A stretch of DNA of 32,154 bases from Chitinophagaceae bacterium (lineage in GTDB: Bacteria > Bacteroidota > Bacteroidia > Chitinophagales > Chitinophagaceae), in NCBI GenBank assembly GCA_947452875.1, contig CANGEZ010000003.1, positions 1 through 32,154 on the forward strand. Reading direction: 5' to 3'. Below the pieces are notes generated by a model. The model was not told where the DNA came from. It was given only the letters and a program-made list of their open reading frames with translations, and made no database searches. Positions 16,215 through 25,693 of this stretch are shown here, piece after piece. The position numbers and the translations under genes were made by a program. How positions within the stretch are numbered: position 1 is the first letter of the stretch; every line of letters begins with the position of its first letter.

Positions 16215-16889
16215 ATGTGCAGAATCCTCCTTATTTCAATTTCCATGTTATGTCATTGCTTTACCCAAGCACAACATGTAGAACCAGTTAAAGACAGTTT
16301 CATATTAAGTAGTTTACCAACTTATGACATAAACGGAAATTATTATAGTTATGAGAAGAAATACGATCATTTGCCTACCCAACAAGACAGTATTGATTTT
16401 CGTGACGAAAAGAATGAGGCATTCAAGCCGATAATTGATAGCGTAGAACGTGAAGTGTCGATACAACAAAAACGAATCGAAGAAACGAATCGTGAGTATT
16501 ACGCCAATCATAAACAAAAACAATACGCACCATTATACCCACGTGAGGGCAAACATCTGTTTTCTCTGCATTGGATCAGCTGGAAAAAATTTGGCAGCGT
16601 CAACATCAAAAAAATAAACACAAAAAAATACAGCATCAAAGGTTTACAAAAAGATGATAAAGGAAATTATGTGACGATTGATGGATTTTTGATTCCCCTA
16701 ACAAAAGGCAAATTGTGTTTCATAGGTGAAATCGTTACCAGAACCTCGGGTAATAATAATGGTGTTGCTTGTACAAAAAACGGAACCTACACTTTCTTGT
16801 CCAAGCCAGGTAGCAAGTACTGGCGATTGCAGGAAATGGAAAATTGTGAGGGTGGCGAGCTGGTGGATTATGTAGATATTTTTTTCTAA
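16215..16889 (+). CDS. hypothetical secreted protein
   Basis: Signal peptide MCRILLISISMLCHCFTQAQ; promoter module upstream. Confidence 0.65.
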   Translation: MCRILLISISMLCHCFTQAQHVEPVKDSFILSSLPTYDINGNYYSYEKKYDHLPTQQDSIDFRDEKNEAFKPIIDSVEREVSIQQKRIEETNREYYANHKQKQYAPLYPREGKHLFSLHWISWKKFGSVNIKKINTKKYSIKGLQKDDKGNYVTIDGFLIPLTKGKLCFIGEIVTRTSGNNNGVACTKNGTYTFLSKPGSKYWRLQEMENCEGGELVDYVDIFF

Positions 16890-17224
16890 TAATTTTTGCA
16901 GGTAACCAAACAATGTACTTTGATTCTGAAACCCATCCCTGAAGGGTATGCATAAAAATTAATCTTAAACAAAACCGACATTGCATCAATTGACCGCATA
17001 GATGTGATGGATGATGGAAATGGTTATTGGGATGTGGTATTAGCATCGCCATCAAATAAAAAAGCACGAAAATACTCGCGATATTCCGTAAGTCCCACGA
17101 ATATTCCCGTATCGAAATTTCGTGAATTCTCGTGCTCATATACAGGAACTCATAAACACGATATTTTGCGTGTTCCCACGAGAATTATACGATTAAGCAC
17201 ATGAAATCTATGTGTTTTGATTAT

Positions 17225-18316
17225 TTATGTCAACAGATAACTAGCATTTCTTCCGCTTTCCTCAGTCTGCTTCAGCATTCCTTTTTCCACGAGATCTTTT
17301 ATATCACGCAAAGCAGTATCATTGGAGGTCTTTGTGATTTTTGCCCATTTTGAAGTTTGTAATTTTCCCTCAAAATCTTCAAAGAGTTTGTTGAGCATTA
17401 ATCGCTGGCGTTCATTAATAGAAACATGTTCGTGAAGTCTCCAAAATTCAGCTTTGCGTAAAATTTTGTGTGTGGTATTTTCGGTTGACAACATTGCATT
17501 TTTCAGACAATTCAAAAACCATTCGAGCCATTCTGTAATATCGCCTGAACTGTGCTGTACTTTTTGTAATACTTCGTAATAGCGTTTTCGTTCAATTAGA
17601 ATCTGACTCGACATACTATAAAAACGTTCGCCGCTTTTTTCGGCACGAGAAAGCAACATGTCTGCAATAGCTCTACCAACTCTGCCATTACCATCATCAA
17701 AAGGATGAATGATGATAAACCAAAAATGGGCAATAGCAGCTTTTAAAACAGCATCCAGTTTTTCATCTCGGTTGAACCAATCCAAAAATGAATCCATCTC
17801 TTTTTTTACAAACTTCGGTTTGATGGCTTCGTAATGCACTTTTTCTTTTCCCATTGCTCCGGAAACCACTTGCATTTCACCTGTTCGATATTTACCTACT
17901 TCAATTTCATAAGGTCCGCTAAAGCCTATTGGAAACAAAGCTGCATGCCATCCCAATAATCTTTTTTCGGTTAATGGCAAATCATATCGTTGGGTGGCAT
18001 CAAGCATCATTTCTACAACACCTTCGATATGTCGGTTGCTTGGAACTAATCCTGCAGTGTTGATTCCCAAACGTCTGGCAATAGAAGAACGCACTTGATT
18101 ATAATTGAGCAATTCGCCCTCAATCTCACTTGATTTTACAACATCCAGGGTTAATGTACTTAGTGTGGCTTCTACTTTGTCTGAAAACCCCATAGTGTTC
18201 ATTTGTCCCATAAGTTTTCCCTGCATTGAGCGTACCTCACCAAAAACGGCATTGATGGCTCTGTCGTCCCAAGTAAAATCAGTCCAGTTTTTATTTTGAT
18301 AGATGTATTTTGCCAT
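17225..18316 (-). CDS. Fic family protein (second)
   Basis: HPFDDGNGRVGRAIADM, inhibitory motif SSEIEGE; probable start ATG 18316 (MAKYIYQNKNW), since the track extension to 18400 runs through a palindromic operator. Confidence 0.93.
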   Translation of the reverse strand: MAKYIYQNKNWTDFTWDDRAINAVFGEVRSMQGKLMGQMNTMGFSDKVEATLSTLTLDVVKSSEIEGELLNYNQVRSSIARRLGINTAGLVPSNRHIEGVVEMMLDATQRYDLPLTEKRLLGWHAALFPIGFSGPYEIEVGKYRTGEMQVVSGAMGKEKVHYEAIKPKFVKKEMDSFLDWFNRDEKLDAVLKAAIAHFWFIIIHPFDDGNGRVGRAIADMLLSRAEKSGERFYSMSSQILIERKRYYEVLQKVQHSSGDITEWLEWFLNCLKNAMLSTENTTHKILRKAEFWRLHEHVSINERQRLMLNKLFEDFEGKLQTSKWAKITKTSNDTALRDIKDLVEKGMLKQTEESGRNASYLLT

Positions 18317-18329
18317 GATTGGGACTAAA

Positions 18330-18374
18330 ATGCGGTGAATATACGAATTATTCACCGCATATATGCGGTGAATA
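18330..18374. promoter_or_regulatory. triple operator: ATGCGGTGAATA (18330-18341), inverted TATTCACCGCAT (18349-18360), ATGCGGTGAATA (18363-18374)
   Basis: 18349-18374 is a perfect 26-bp palindrome; all three 12-mers identical; directly upstream of Fic start. Confidence 0.75.
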
Positions 18375-18514
18375 TGGAGATTTTTTGCCGCAGTAGACAA
18401 TAAAATGTGTAGAGATTTTATTTATTTATTTTATATCAGACTTTGTGTTTCGAATTGTCTCTATAACAGACAAGCTTCAATAATGGCAATATCAATTTTA
18501 GACGATTGCCTGTT

Positions 18515-19219
18515 TTATAGATCTTCTCCATTTGATCTATTGTATTCATTGTCGTAAAACATAGTGATATAATACTTCCCATATAGTTCACTAATCATGA
18601 ACCAAACAACTTTCTTTGAAAATCTATCTAGCATGTAAGAAAGCCCTTCCTTTATTATATTGTTTTTGATTTCTTCTGTGGGATTTGAGATTTGCTCTTG
18701 GGTATATTTCTTTAAAAGATAATCACTAAACTCTTTTTTCATAATCGTTGAATCTATTTCTTTTGTTGGCAGTTGGTAAAAGGCTGCTTCATAACGCTTA
18801 GTATTTACTTTCATTTCATATGAAATATCTTCATCTTCCGAAATTGTGTAGGAAGAATCAAACAATGATGCTGATATATATTTTTTGTTATTATGAAATT
18901 GATTTAAGAGGTTATTGAATCTTATTTTAACATCGCCCTCATCTATCATGTTGGCATCAGAAATCATAATTCTGTATACTTTATTGTTATTTGTAGCAAT
19001 GTATAAATTCACTTTTGTTCCATTAAATTCACCTACTAATGCTTCTTTATCGGAAGGATTAGTAACAAATCCTTTTTCTTTTAATTTCTTTATCATTTCA
19101 GGTTTATATCCATCAATAGGTAAGCCTAAGAACTGAGTTATATCCTTTTGTGCATACACGGCTACTGAAAGCTGAAGATGCATGAATATCACTAAGATGG
19201 TTTTTATTATTTTGTTCAT
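18515..19219 (-). CDS. hypothetical secreted protein
   Basis: 234 aa with signal peptide (MNKIIKTILVIFMHLQLSVAVYAQ). Confidence 0.65.
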   Translation of the reverse strand: MNKIIKTILVIFMHLQLSVAVYAQKDITQFLGLPIDGYKPEMIKKLKEKGFVTNPSDKEALVGEFNGTKVNLYIATNNNKVYRIMISDANMIDEGDVKIRFNNLLNQFHNNKKYISASLFDSSYTISEDEDISYEMKVNTKRYEAAFYQLPTKEIDSTIMKKEFSDYLLKKYTQEQISNPTEEIKNNIIKEGLSYMLDRFSKKVVWFMISELYGKYYITMFYDNEYNRSNGEDL

Positions 19220-19404
19220 TGTGAATTCTTATTATTTGTTGTTGAACCTTTACTGTATTCTAAAATCCACATTCTGTCGAGTTGGTCTAGAATGTTCAAT
19301 TAACCACGGAAACGTCACTTTTACTCTTTACTCAAATGTAATAAATTTCCTATCTCATTACGTATAAGTAATGCAGCAATTAATATCCGTGTATGTTTTA
19401 AACA

Positions 19405-20631
19405 TTACTGATATATCCCCATAATCTTACTCATCTCATTCTTCACTTTCGAGCCCGTAATTTTCGCATAAGCCTGAGTATGTTTTATGGTACTATGACC
19501 GAGCATCTTACTCACGGTTTCAAGAGAAATCCCATTGCTTAAAGTTATAGTAGTAGCAAAAGTGTGACGACCCAAGTGCATAAATATTTTCTTATCAATA
19601 TTCGCCAGCAATGCTATTTCTTTCAACTTGCCATTAAGTTTAGAGTTGTAGGGAACCTTCCAGCGGAAATTTCTAAAGTCAGCATCTATGGAATATTTCA
19701 GTAGGATTTTTTCAGCGGTTGGTAAGAGCGGAATCAAACTCATGATATCCGTTTTGTAACGAGCTTTATGAATAAACTTACTTCCGTCTTGGTCGATGTT
19801 GATATGCCCTTTTTTGAGTTCTGTGATATCCGAATAAGCCAGTCCAGTGTAGCAGGCAAATAAAAATAAATCACGGGCCAATTCTAAATCTGGCTTCAAA
19901 TCGGATAGCCGCTGCAATTGATCTAATTCTTCTATGGAAAGATATTCTCTGTTTACTGGCTTTCTTTTAAAATGAACCGAATCAAAAGGGTTCTTTTGGA
20001 TGACACCACTTTCAATAGCTAGTTTTAAAACTGATCTAAGAACACTTAATAAAGCGGTAACCGAGTTTTGACCGTTCTGTTTTTCTTTACGCAGAAAGTT
20101 GCTGAATTTGTTGATGAAATCTACATCAATTCCACTAACGGGATAGTTTTTAAAATTCCTACTGTTCATCAGAAACTCTTCAAGATATCGTTTAACTCTT
20201 TTGTACTTATAAAAAGTAGTGCCCCGCATATCAATATCAACGGACTCTTCCAGCTCTTTTATTTTTATATCCATGTATTCCATCACGGACTGGGGCGCTG
20301 GTTCTTTCCCTTTGATACAATCGATAAGCTCGTTGACACTAAATGGCTTTTTACTTTCCTTTAGTTCACGGTACCGCTCTTTGGATTTTTCTCTGATGAG
20401 TACCAGTTCTTCATTGACAGCGATGGCCTCATCATTAACTGGGTCAACCATGTTTTTCTCCGAGATCCAGTAATCAGCATGGCAGGAAAGACCTGTTACG
20501 ATATCTTTTCTGATTTTGTGATAGTTAACCCTCATTACAATAGGGTGTTCTCCATTTTCATAGGCAAATGTTCTTCTAAGATGGAAATGAATGCTGAACT
20601 CAGCTGATTCCATTAAATTGTTTTTTCTCAT
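19405..20631 (-). CDS. Bacteroidota-type tyrosine recombinase/integrase
   Basis: FACYTGLAYSDITELK, HLGRHTFATTITLSNGISLETVSKMLGHSTIKHTQAYAKI catalytic motifs; N-terminal arm-binding and SAM-like regions. Confidence 0.93.
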   Translation of the reverse strand: MRKNNLMESAEFSIHFHLRRTFAYENGEHPIVMRVNYHKIRKDIVTGLSCHADYWISEKNMVDPVNDEAIAVNEELVLIREKSKERYRELKESKKPFSVNELIDCIKGKEPAPQSVMEYMDIKIKELEESVDIDMRGTTFYKYKRVKRYLEEFLMNSRNFKNYPVSGIDVDFINKFSNFLRKEKQNGQNSVTALLSVLRSVLKLAIESGVIQKNPFDSVHFKRKPVNREYLSIEELDQLQRLSDLKPDLELARDLFLFACYTGLAYSDITELKKGHINIDQDGSKFIHKARYKTDIMSLIPLLPTAEKILLKYSIDADFRNFRWKVPYNSKLNGKLKEIALLANIDKKIFMHLGRHTFATTITLSNGISLETVSKMLGHSTIKHTQAYAKITGSKVKNEMSKIMGIYQ

Positions 20632-20831
20632 TTTTCTAAAATTTAAGGTTTAAAATGGGTTTAAAATTGCATTAATTTTTGTTTCGATTTTGGTGCAAAA
20701 CGAAGCAATTCAATGCGTAAAAAACGAGAAAGAAGAAGTGTGAGTTACGTGATTTTCTGTTGCGGGTATGTTGCCAAATTGGTGCAACATTGAGGCGACT
20801 TATGCACGTATATGCATTTTAAAAATGTAAA

Positions 20832-20872
20832 AAGGCCTGAAAAACAGCTATTTGCACGTTTTTGCAGGCCTT
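20832..20872. terminator. stem-loop AAGGCCTG...CAGGCCTT just 3' of tRNA-Phe
   Basis: 8-bp perfect arms next to the tRNA 3' end; may be the tRNA terminator or part of the att region. Confidence 0.4.
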
Positions 20873-20873
20873 C

Positions 20874-20949
20874 TGGTGGTGTGGGCCGGGGTTGAACCGG
20901 CGACACATGGATTTTCAGTCCATTGCTCTACCAACTGAGCTACCGCACC
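20874..20949 (-). tRNA. tRNA-Phe (GAA), CCA encoded
   Basis: Minus strand GGTGCGGTAGCTCAGTTGGTAGAGCAATGGACTGAAAATCCATGTGTCGCCGGTTCAACCCCGGCCCACACCACCA; anticodon stem ATGGA/TCCAT, T-arm GCCGG/CCGGC. Confidence 0.95.
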
Positions 20950-21049
20950 TTTTCCCTTTCGGGAGGGCAAAAATAAGGGATTTTTCTTTTAATAAAAGAA
21001 TCAAATGGAAAATCTTTGTCGAAATACAAGAAAATAAATTAGAACATTA

Positions 21050-23308
21050 CTAGTTTCCGTATTCGCACAAGAATTTAATACGCATAATTTTCAATTGCTC
21101 CCAATTGAAATTACTGTCGGCTAATTCTTCTTGTGCGATTTGTAATGAGGAGGTATCACAACCTTTAAAATAGTCGATGATTTCTTCTTGTTCGTATTCG
21201 TCTACCATTTCGTCGATGGCGTAGTTGAGATTCAATTTGGTGCCACTGGCAACGATGGTTTCCATTTGCTCCAACAGTTCATCAATACGCAGGTCTTTGT
21301 TTTTGGCAATAGTTTCCAAAGGAATTTTCTTGTCGACGTTTTGTATGATGAAGATTTTGTTGTTGTTTCTGTTCAGCACGCTTTTCATCACAAAATCATC
21401 TGGTTTGATGATGTCGTTTTCTTCCACATAAGCAGCAATCATATCAATGAAAGGCTTGCCATAACGAAGTGCTTTTCCCTTACTTACACCGCTGATTTTT
21501 TCTAATTCCGTCATGGAAGTCGGATACATCGTAGCCATATCTTCAAGCGAACTTTCCAGGAAAATAACGAAAGGCGGAAGGTTTTTTTCTTTGGCGACAC
21601 GTTTGCGCAAATCTTTAAGATTGGCGAGCAATTTTTCGTCTGTTGCGCCTGATTCTGCAATGGAAGTAACCGTTTCATCTTCATCTGCATTGGCTTCTTC
21701 AAAAAGATTGTTTAAGGCAATAGTAAATGAAGTTGGTTTTTTTGAAAAGGCAATTCCTTTTTTGGTGAGTTTGAGAACGCCATATTCAACGATATCTTTT
21801 TCCAGCAAACCATGAAGTAACATTTGTCGGGTTAGACTATTCCAGAAATGAGCTTCTTTGTCGTTGCCGATGGCAAATACATCGAGCGCATCATGACGAT
21901 ACATCTGCACTTGCTTTGTGGCTTTACCGGTGATGATGTTGATGAGATATTCTATAGTGAAATGTTCACCAAGAGCTTTGATGGTTTTTAAAACATCAAC
22001 AGCTTCTTTTTTCGCTTCTATTTTTTCTTTTGGATTCAGACAATTGTCGCACTGACCACAGCTTTTACTATCGTCAAACTCTTCTCCAAAATAAAACAAC
22101 AAGGTTTTTCTTCTGCATATGCTGCTTTCAGCGTAGGAGAGTGTTTCGTTAATCAATTGAGCACCAACTTCTCTTTCACTAAGCGGTTTGTCTTTCATCA
22201 GGTGTTCAAGCTTAGCGATATCTTTATGTGAGTAATAAAGAATACATTTTCCTTCCATGCCATCTCTTCCTGCGCGACCTGTTTCCTGATAATAATTTTC
22301 AATCGACTTTGGGATGTTATAATGAATCACAAAACGCACATCCGGTTTGTCGATGCCCATGCCAAACGCAATGGTGGCAACGATTACATCTACTTCTTCG
22401 TTCAAAAATTCGTCTTGTCTTTTCGCTCTTAATTTAGCGTCTAACCCTGCATGATAGGCAACGGCTTTAATGCCATTCGCCATGAGCATATTAGCTAAAT
22501 CTTCGGTTGTCTTGCGGTTCAATGTATAAATGATACCGCTTTTGTTTTTATGTTGTTGTATGAAACGAACAATGCTTTTATTGGTTTGGTCAACATTTAC
22601 TTTAGGCTGTATTTCATAATACAAATTAGGCCTGTTAAATGACGACATAAAAATCTGTGGCGTTCTAAGACCAAGATTTTTCACAATATCACTTTGTACT
22701 TTTGGTGTAGCCGTAGCCGTTAGTGCGATGATGGGAGCGTCAGTATTGATCAGTTCCATCATTTCTTTTAAACGACGATACTCGGGACGAAAATCATGAC
22801 CCCATTCTGAAATACAATGCGCTTCATCTACGGCAAAAAATGAAACTTTGATGGATTTGAAAAAATTGATATTGTCTTCTTTGGTTAAGGTTTCTGGAGC
22901 GACATAGAGCATTTTTGTTTTGCCTGATGTCAAATCGTCCTTAACAGTTTTTTGTTGTCCTTTATTTAAAGTGCTGTTTAAAAAATGGGCCACATTGTCT
23001 TTGCTACTGTAGCTTCTCACCAAATCAACCTGGTTTTTCATCAAAGCAATTAGTGGAGAAACGATGATAGCAACACCTTCACTCATCATAGCTGGAAGTT
23101 GATAACATAAGCTTTTTCCGCCTCCTGTAGGCATGATCACAAAAGTATCAGTGCCCGACAAAATTGAATTGATAATAGCTTCTTGTGGTCCTTTAAAACT
23201 ATCGAAACCAAAATGTTGTTGAAGTTGTGCTGTTAATATATCAGTTTCGATGTGATTCTGTTTTTTTTCAACCGATGCTTTCGAAACTTTATTTTTTGTG
23301 GTAGCCAT
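21050..23308 (-). CDS. recQ: ATP-dependent DNA helicase RecQ
   Basis: QQHFGFDSFKGPQEAIINSIL, MPTGGGKSLCYQLPA, DEAHCISEWGHDFRPEY, GRAGRDGMEG, zinc Cys set, HRDC region. Confidence 0.95.
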   Translation of the reverse strand: MATTKNKVSKASVEKKQNHIETDILTAQLQQHFGFDSFKGPQEAIINSILSGTDTFVIMPTGGGKSLCYQLPAMMSEGVAIIVSPLIALMKNQVDLVRSYSSKDNVAHFLNSTLNKGQQKTVKDDLTSGKTKMLYVAPETLTKEDNINFFKSIKVSFFAVDEAHCISEWGHDFRPEYRRLKEMMELINTDAPIIALTATATPKVQSDIVKNLGLRTPQIFMSSFNRPNLYYEIQPKVNVDQTNKSIVRFIQQHKNKSGIIYTLNRKTTEDLANMLMANGIKAVAYHAGLDAKLRAKRQDEFLNEEVDVIVATIAFGMGIDKPDVRFVIHYNIPKSIENYYQETGRAGRDGMEGKCILYYSHKDIAKLEHLMKDKPLSEREVGAQLINETLSYAESSICRRKTLLFYFGEEFDDSKSCGQCDNCLNPKEKIEAKKEAVDVLKTIKALGEHFTIEYLINIITGKATKQVQMYRHDALDVFAIGNDKEAHFWNSLTRQMLLHGLLEKDIVEYGVLKLTKKGIAFSKKPTSFTIALNNLFEEANADEDETVTSIAESGATDEKLLANLKDLRKRVAKEKNLPPFVIFLESSLEDMATMYPTSMTELEKISGVSKGKALRYGKPFIDMIAAYVEENDIIKPDDFVMKSVLNRNNNKIFIIQNVDKKIPLETIAKNKDLRIDELLEQMETIVASGTKLNLNYAIDEMVDEYEQEEIIDYFKGCDTSSLQIAQEELADSNFNWEQLKIMRIKFLCEYGN

Positions 23309-23595
23309 AATTATTTTTCACCTATTACACTGGATAAACAATCAAAAAAATAGCATTTTATATTTTTTTGAAGGGCAACGAAGTTAACTTAAAAACCTTG
23401 TAAAAGCAACCCTTACAACACCATAATAACAGATATTCTAAGTAAATGTGCATTGGTTTTTAAAATAACAATCATTTTCTTGCAACGAGAGGCTTCATGA
23501 AAAATTAGCTAACTCATTGTTTATAAAAGAAATAGAGCGAAATCAATTCCACTTTGCATTTTCCATTAATTGAAGTAGGTTTGCGGCTCAAATTA

Positions 23596-24558
23596 ATGAA
23601 TACAACTACAATTATACCTGCAGCATTAAGAACCTTGCAAATTCAATCGGAGGCGATTAGTCAGTTGGCTCCTTTTATCAACGATGATTTTGTGAAAGCT
23701 GTTGAAAAAATTGCAGTCAACAAAGGTCGTTTTGTAGTGAGCGGTATCGGTAAAAGCGCCATCATCGCTCAAAAAATCGTTGCGACACTAAACAGTACCG
23801 GTACGCCTTCTTTATATATGCATGCAGCGGATGCCATTCATGGAGATTTAGGAATGATTCAGCAAGATGACATTGTGATGATCATCAGCAAAAGCGGCAA
23901 CAGTCCGGAAATTAAAGTATTGATCCCATTGGTGAAAGGCTTAAGCAATTTAGTTATTGGCATGGCTGGAAATACTTCCTCTTTTTTAGCGACCAATTGC
24001 GATATATTATTAAACACTACTGTTTTGCATGAGGCTTGTCCAAACAACTTGGCGCCTACTACCAGCACAACTGCGCAAATGGTGATGGGAGATGCGCTAG
24101 CAGTTTGTTTGATGGAATTAAAAGGATTCAACAGTTCAGATTTTGCCAGATTCCATCCCGGTGGAGCTTTGGGAAAAAAATTATATTTACGAGTGTCTGA
24201 TGTGATGACTTCGCAACGTCCTTTTGTAACACCTGAAAACAATGTAAAGCAAGCCATTTTGCAAATCACAAAAAGCAGATTGGGTGCAGCGGCAGTATTG
24301 GATGAAAATGAAACTATCTGTGGCATTGTAACCGATGGCGACATCAGAAGAATGCTCGAAAAATATGATGAATTTTCTTCCTTGAAAACAAAAGACATCA
24401 TGAGTGTTAACCCCAAACAAATCAACCAAGATGCGTTAGCGGCTGAAGCACTTGAACTAATGAGAAATAACAACATCAATCAGTTACTCGTAACCGATAG
24501 TGAAAAATTTGTTGGTGTTATACATATACAAGAATTGTTGAGAGAGGGAATTATTTAA
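23596..24558 (+). CDS. kdsD: arabinose-5-phosphate isomerase, SIS + 2 CBS (KdsD/KpsF/GutQ family)
   Basis: SGIGKSAIIAQKIVATLNSTGTPS, ISKSGNSPEIKVLIP, FHPGGALGKKL, CBS repeats; ATG 23596 preferred. Confidence 0.9.
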   Translation: MNTTTIIPAALRTLQIQSEAISQLAPFINDDFVKAVEKIAVNKGRFVVSGIGKSAIIAQKIVATLNSTGTPSLYMHAADAIHGDLGMIQQDDIVMIISKSGNSPEIKVLIPLVKGLSNLVIGMAGNTSSFLATNCDILLNTTVLHEACPNNLAPTTSTTAQMVMGDALAVCLMELKGFNSSDFARFHPGGALGKKLYLRVSDVMTSQRPFVTPENNVKQAILQITKSRLGAAAVLDENETICGIVTDGDIRRMLEKYDEFSSLKTKDIMSVNPKQINQDALAAEALELMRNNNINQLLVTDSEKFVGVIHIQELLREGII

Positions 24559-24579
24559 AAAAAATCGAATCAGTTTTTT

Positions 24580-25662
24580 ATGAACAAGAATCATTACGTA
24601 GCTATAATGGCAGGTGGAATTGGAAGTCGTTTTTGGCCAATGAGCAGAACTAATTATCCAAAGCAGTTTTTAGATATTTTGAATACAGGCAGTACATTGA
24701 TTCAATCAACCTTTAATCGTTTTGCCAGGTTTATTCCAAAGGAAAATATTTATGTAGTTACTTCTGAACATTACAAAGAGATTGTTCAAGAGCAATTAAC
24801 AGAAATTGATCCTGCGAATATTTTATGTGAGCCATCAAGAAAAAACACAGCGCCTTGTATTGCATATATTTCTTACAAATTGGCGCAGCTTAATCCCGAG
24901 GCTAATTTGATTTGTGCTCCAGCTGATCATATCATTACAGACAATGATTCTTTTGAGAGCATTTGTTTGAGTGCTTTGACATTCACTTCAAACATCAAAG
25001 CCTTATTGACTTTGGGCATTAAGCCAACCAACCCTAACACGGGTTATGGCTATATCCAGTTTGAGCAAATGGCTGTGAGCAATAATGTTTATAAAGTAAA
25101 AACATTTACCGAAAAACCTGATCGTGATTTAGCAAAAACATTTGTTGCCAGTGGAGATTTCTTATGGAACGCCGGCATTTTCGTTTGGCAAATAAAAAAT
25201 ATCGTAAAAGCATTTGAAACATTATTGCCTGAGTTGCATGAAATGTTTGATGCCGAAAAAGAAAATTTCAATACCGAAAAAGAAACAGAAGCCATTGAAA
25301 GAATCTATCCTCAATGTGTAAATGTTTCCATTGATTATGGTATCATGGAAAAGGCGGATAATGTATATGTTATTCCATCTTCATTTGGCTGGAGCGACCT
25401 TGGAACCTGGGCTAGTGCTTATGAGAATCTGGAGAAAGATTATCTGGATAATGCTGTAGCCGGCAACAATGTGATGATTATCGATGCCACCAAAAACATG
25501 GTTCATGCTGATAACAAGAAATTAGTTTTATTACAAGGACTCGAAGATTTTATTGTAGTAGACACTAAAGATGTGTTACTCATTTGTAAAAAAGACAAAG
25601 AACAAGAGATTAAAGAATATGTAGCTGAAGTGAAAAGAAATAAAGGCGAGAAATTCATTTAA
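24580..25662 (+). CDS. manC: mannose-1-phosphate guanylyltransferase
   Basis: MAGGIGSRFWPMSRTNYPKQFLDI, APADHIITD, FTEKPDRDLA, WNAGIFVW, SFGWSDLGTW. Confidence 0.92.
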   Translation: MNKNHYVAIMAGGIGSRFWPMSRTNYPKQFLDILNTGSTLIQSTFNRFARFIPKENIYVVTSEHYKEIVQEQLTEIDPANILCEPSRKNTAPCIAYISYKLAQLNPEANLICAPADHIITDNDSFESICLSALTFTSNIKALLTLGIKPTNPNTGYGYIQFEQMAVSNNVYKVKTFTEKPDRDLAKTFVASGDFLWNAGIFVWQIKNIVKAFETLLPELHEMFDAEKENFNTEKETEAIERIYPQCVNVSIDYGIMEKADNVYVIPSSFGWSDLGTWASAYENLEKDYLDNAVAGNNVMIIDATKNMVHADNKKLVLLQGLEDFIVVDTKDVLLICKKDKEQEIKEYVAEVKRNKGEKFI

Positions 25663-25693
25663 TTATTATTAGTTCACTTTCAAATTTTTCTTT

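Noticed and set aside
16735-17139. 134-aa minus-strand ORF and overlapping 16698..16913
   Set aside because: His/Trp-rich composition typical of a shadow ORF; antisense to 16215..16889.
21188-21505. Plus-strand ORFs within recQ (21188..21505, 21513..21815, 22228..22437)
   Set aside because: Antisense to a continuous, well-conserved recQ reading frame.
23399-23417. TGTAA-N9-TTACA upstream of kdsD-like gene
   Set aside because: Wrong spacer length (9), so not counted as a regulon site; kept as an informal negative control.
23859-24479. 206-aa antisense ORF inside the kdsD-like gene
   Set aside because: Lies fully antisense to a confidently identified enzyme; composition typical of a shadow ORF.
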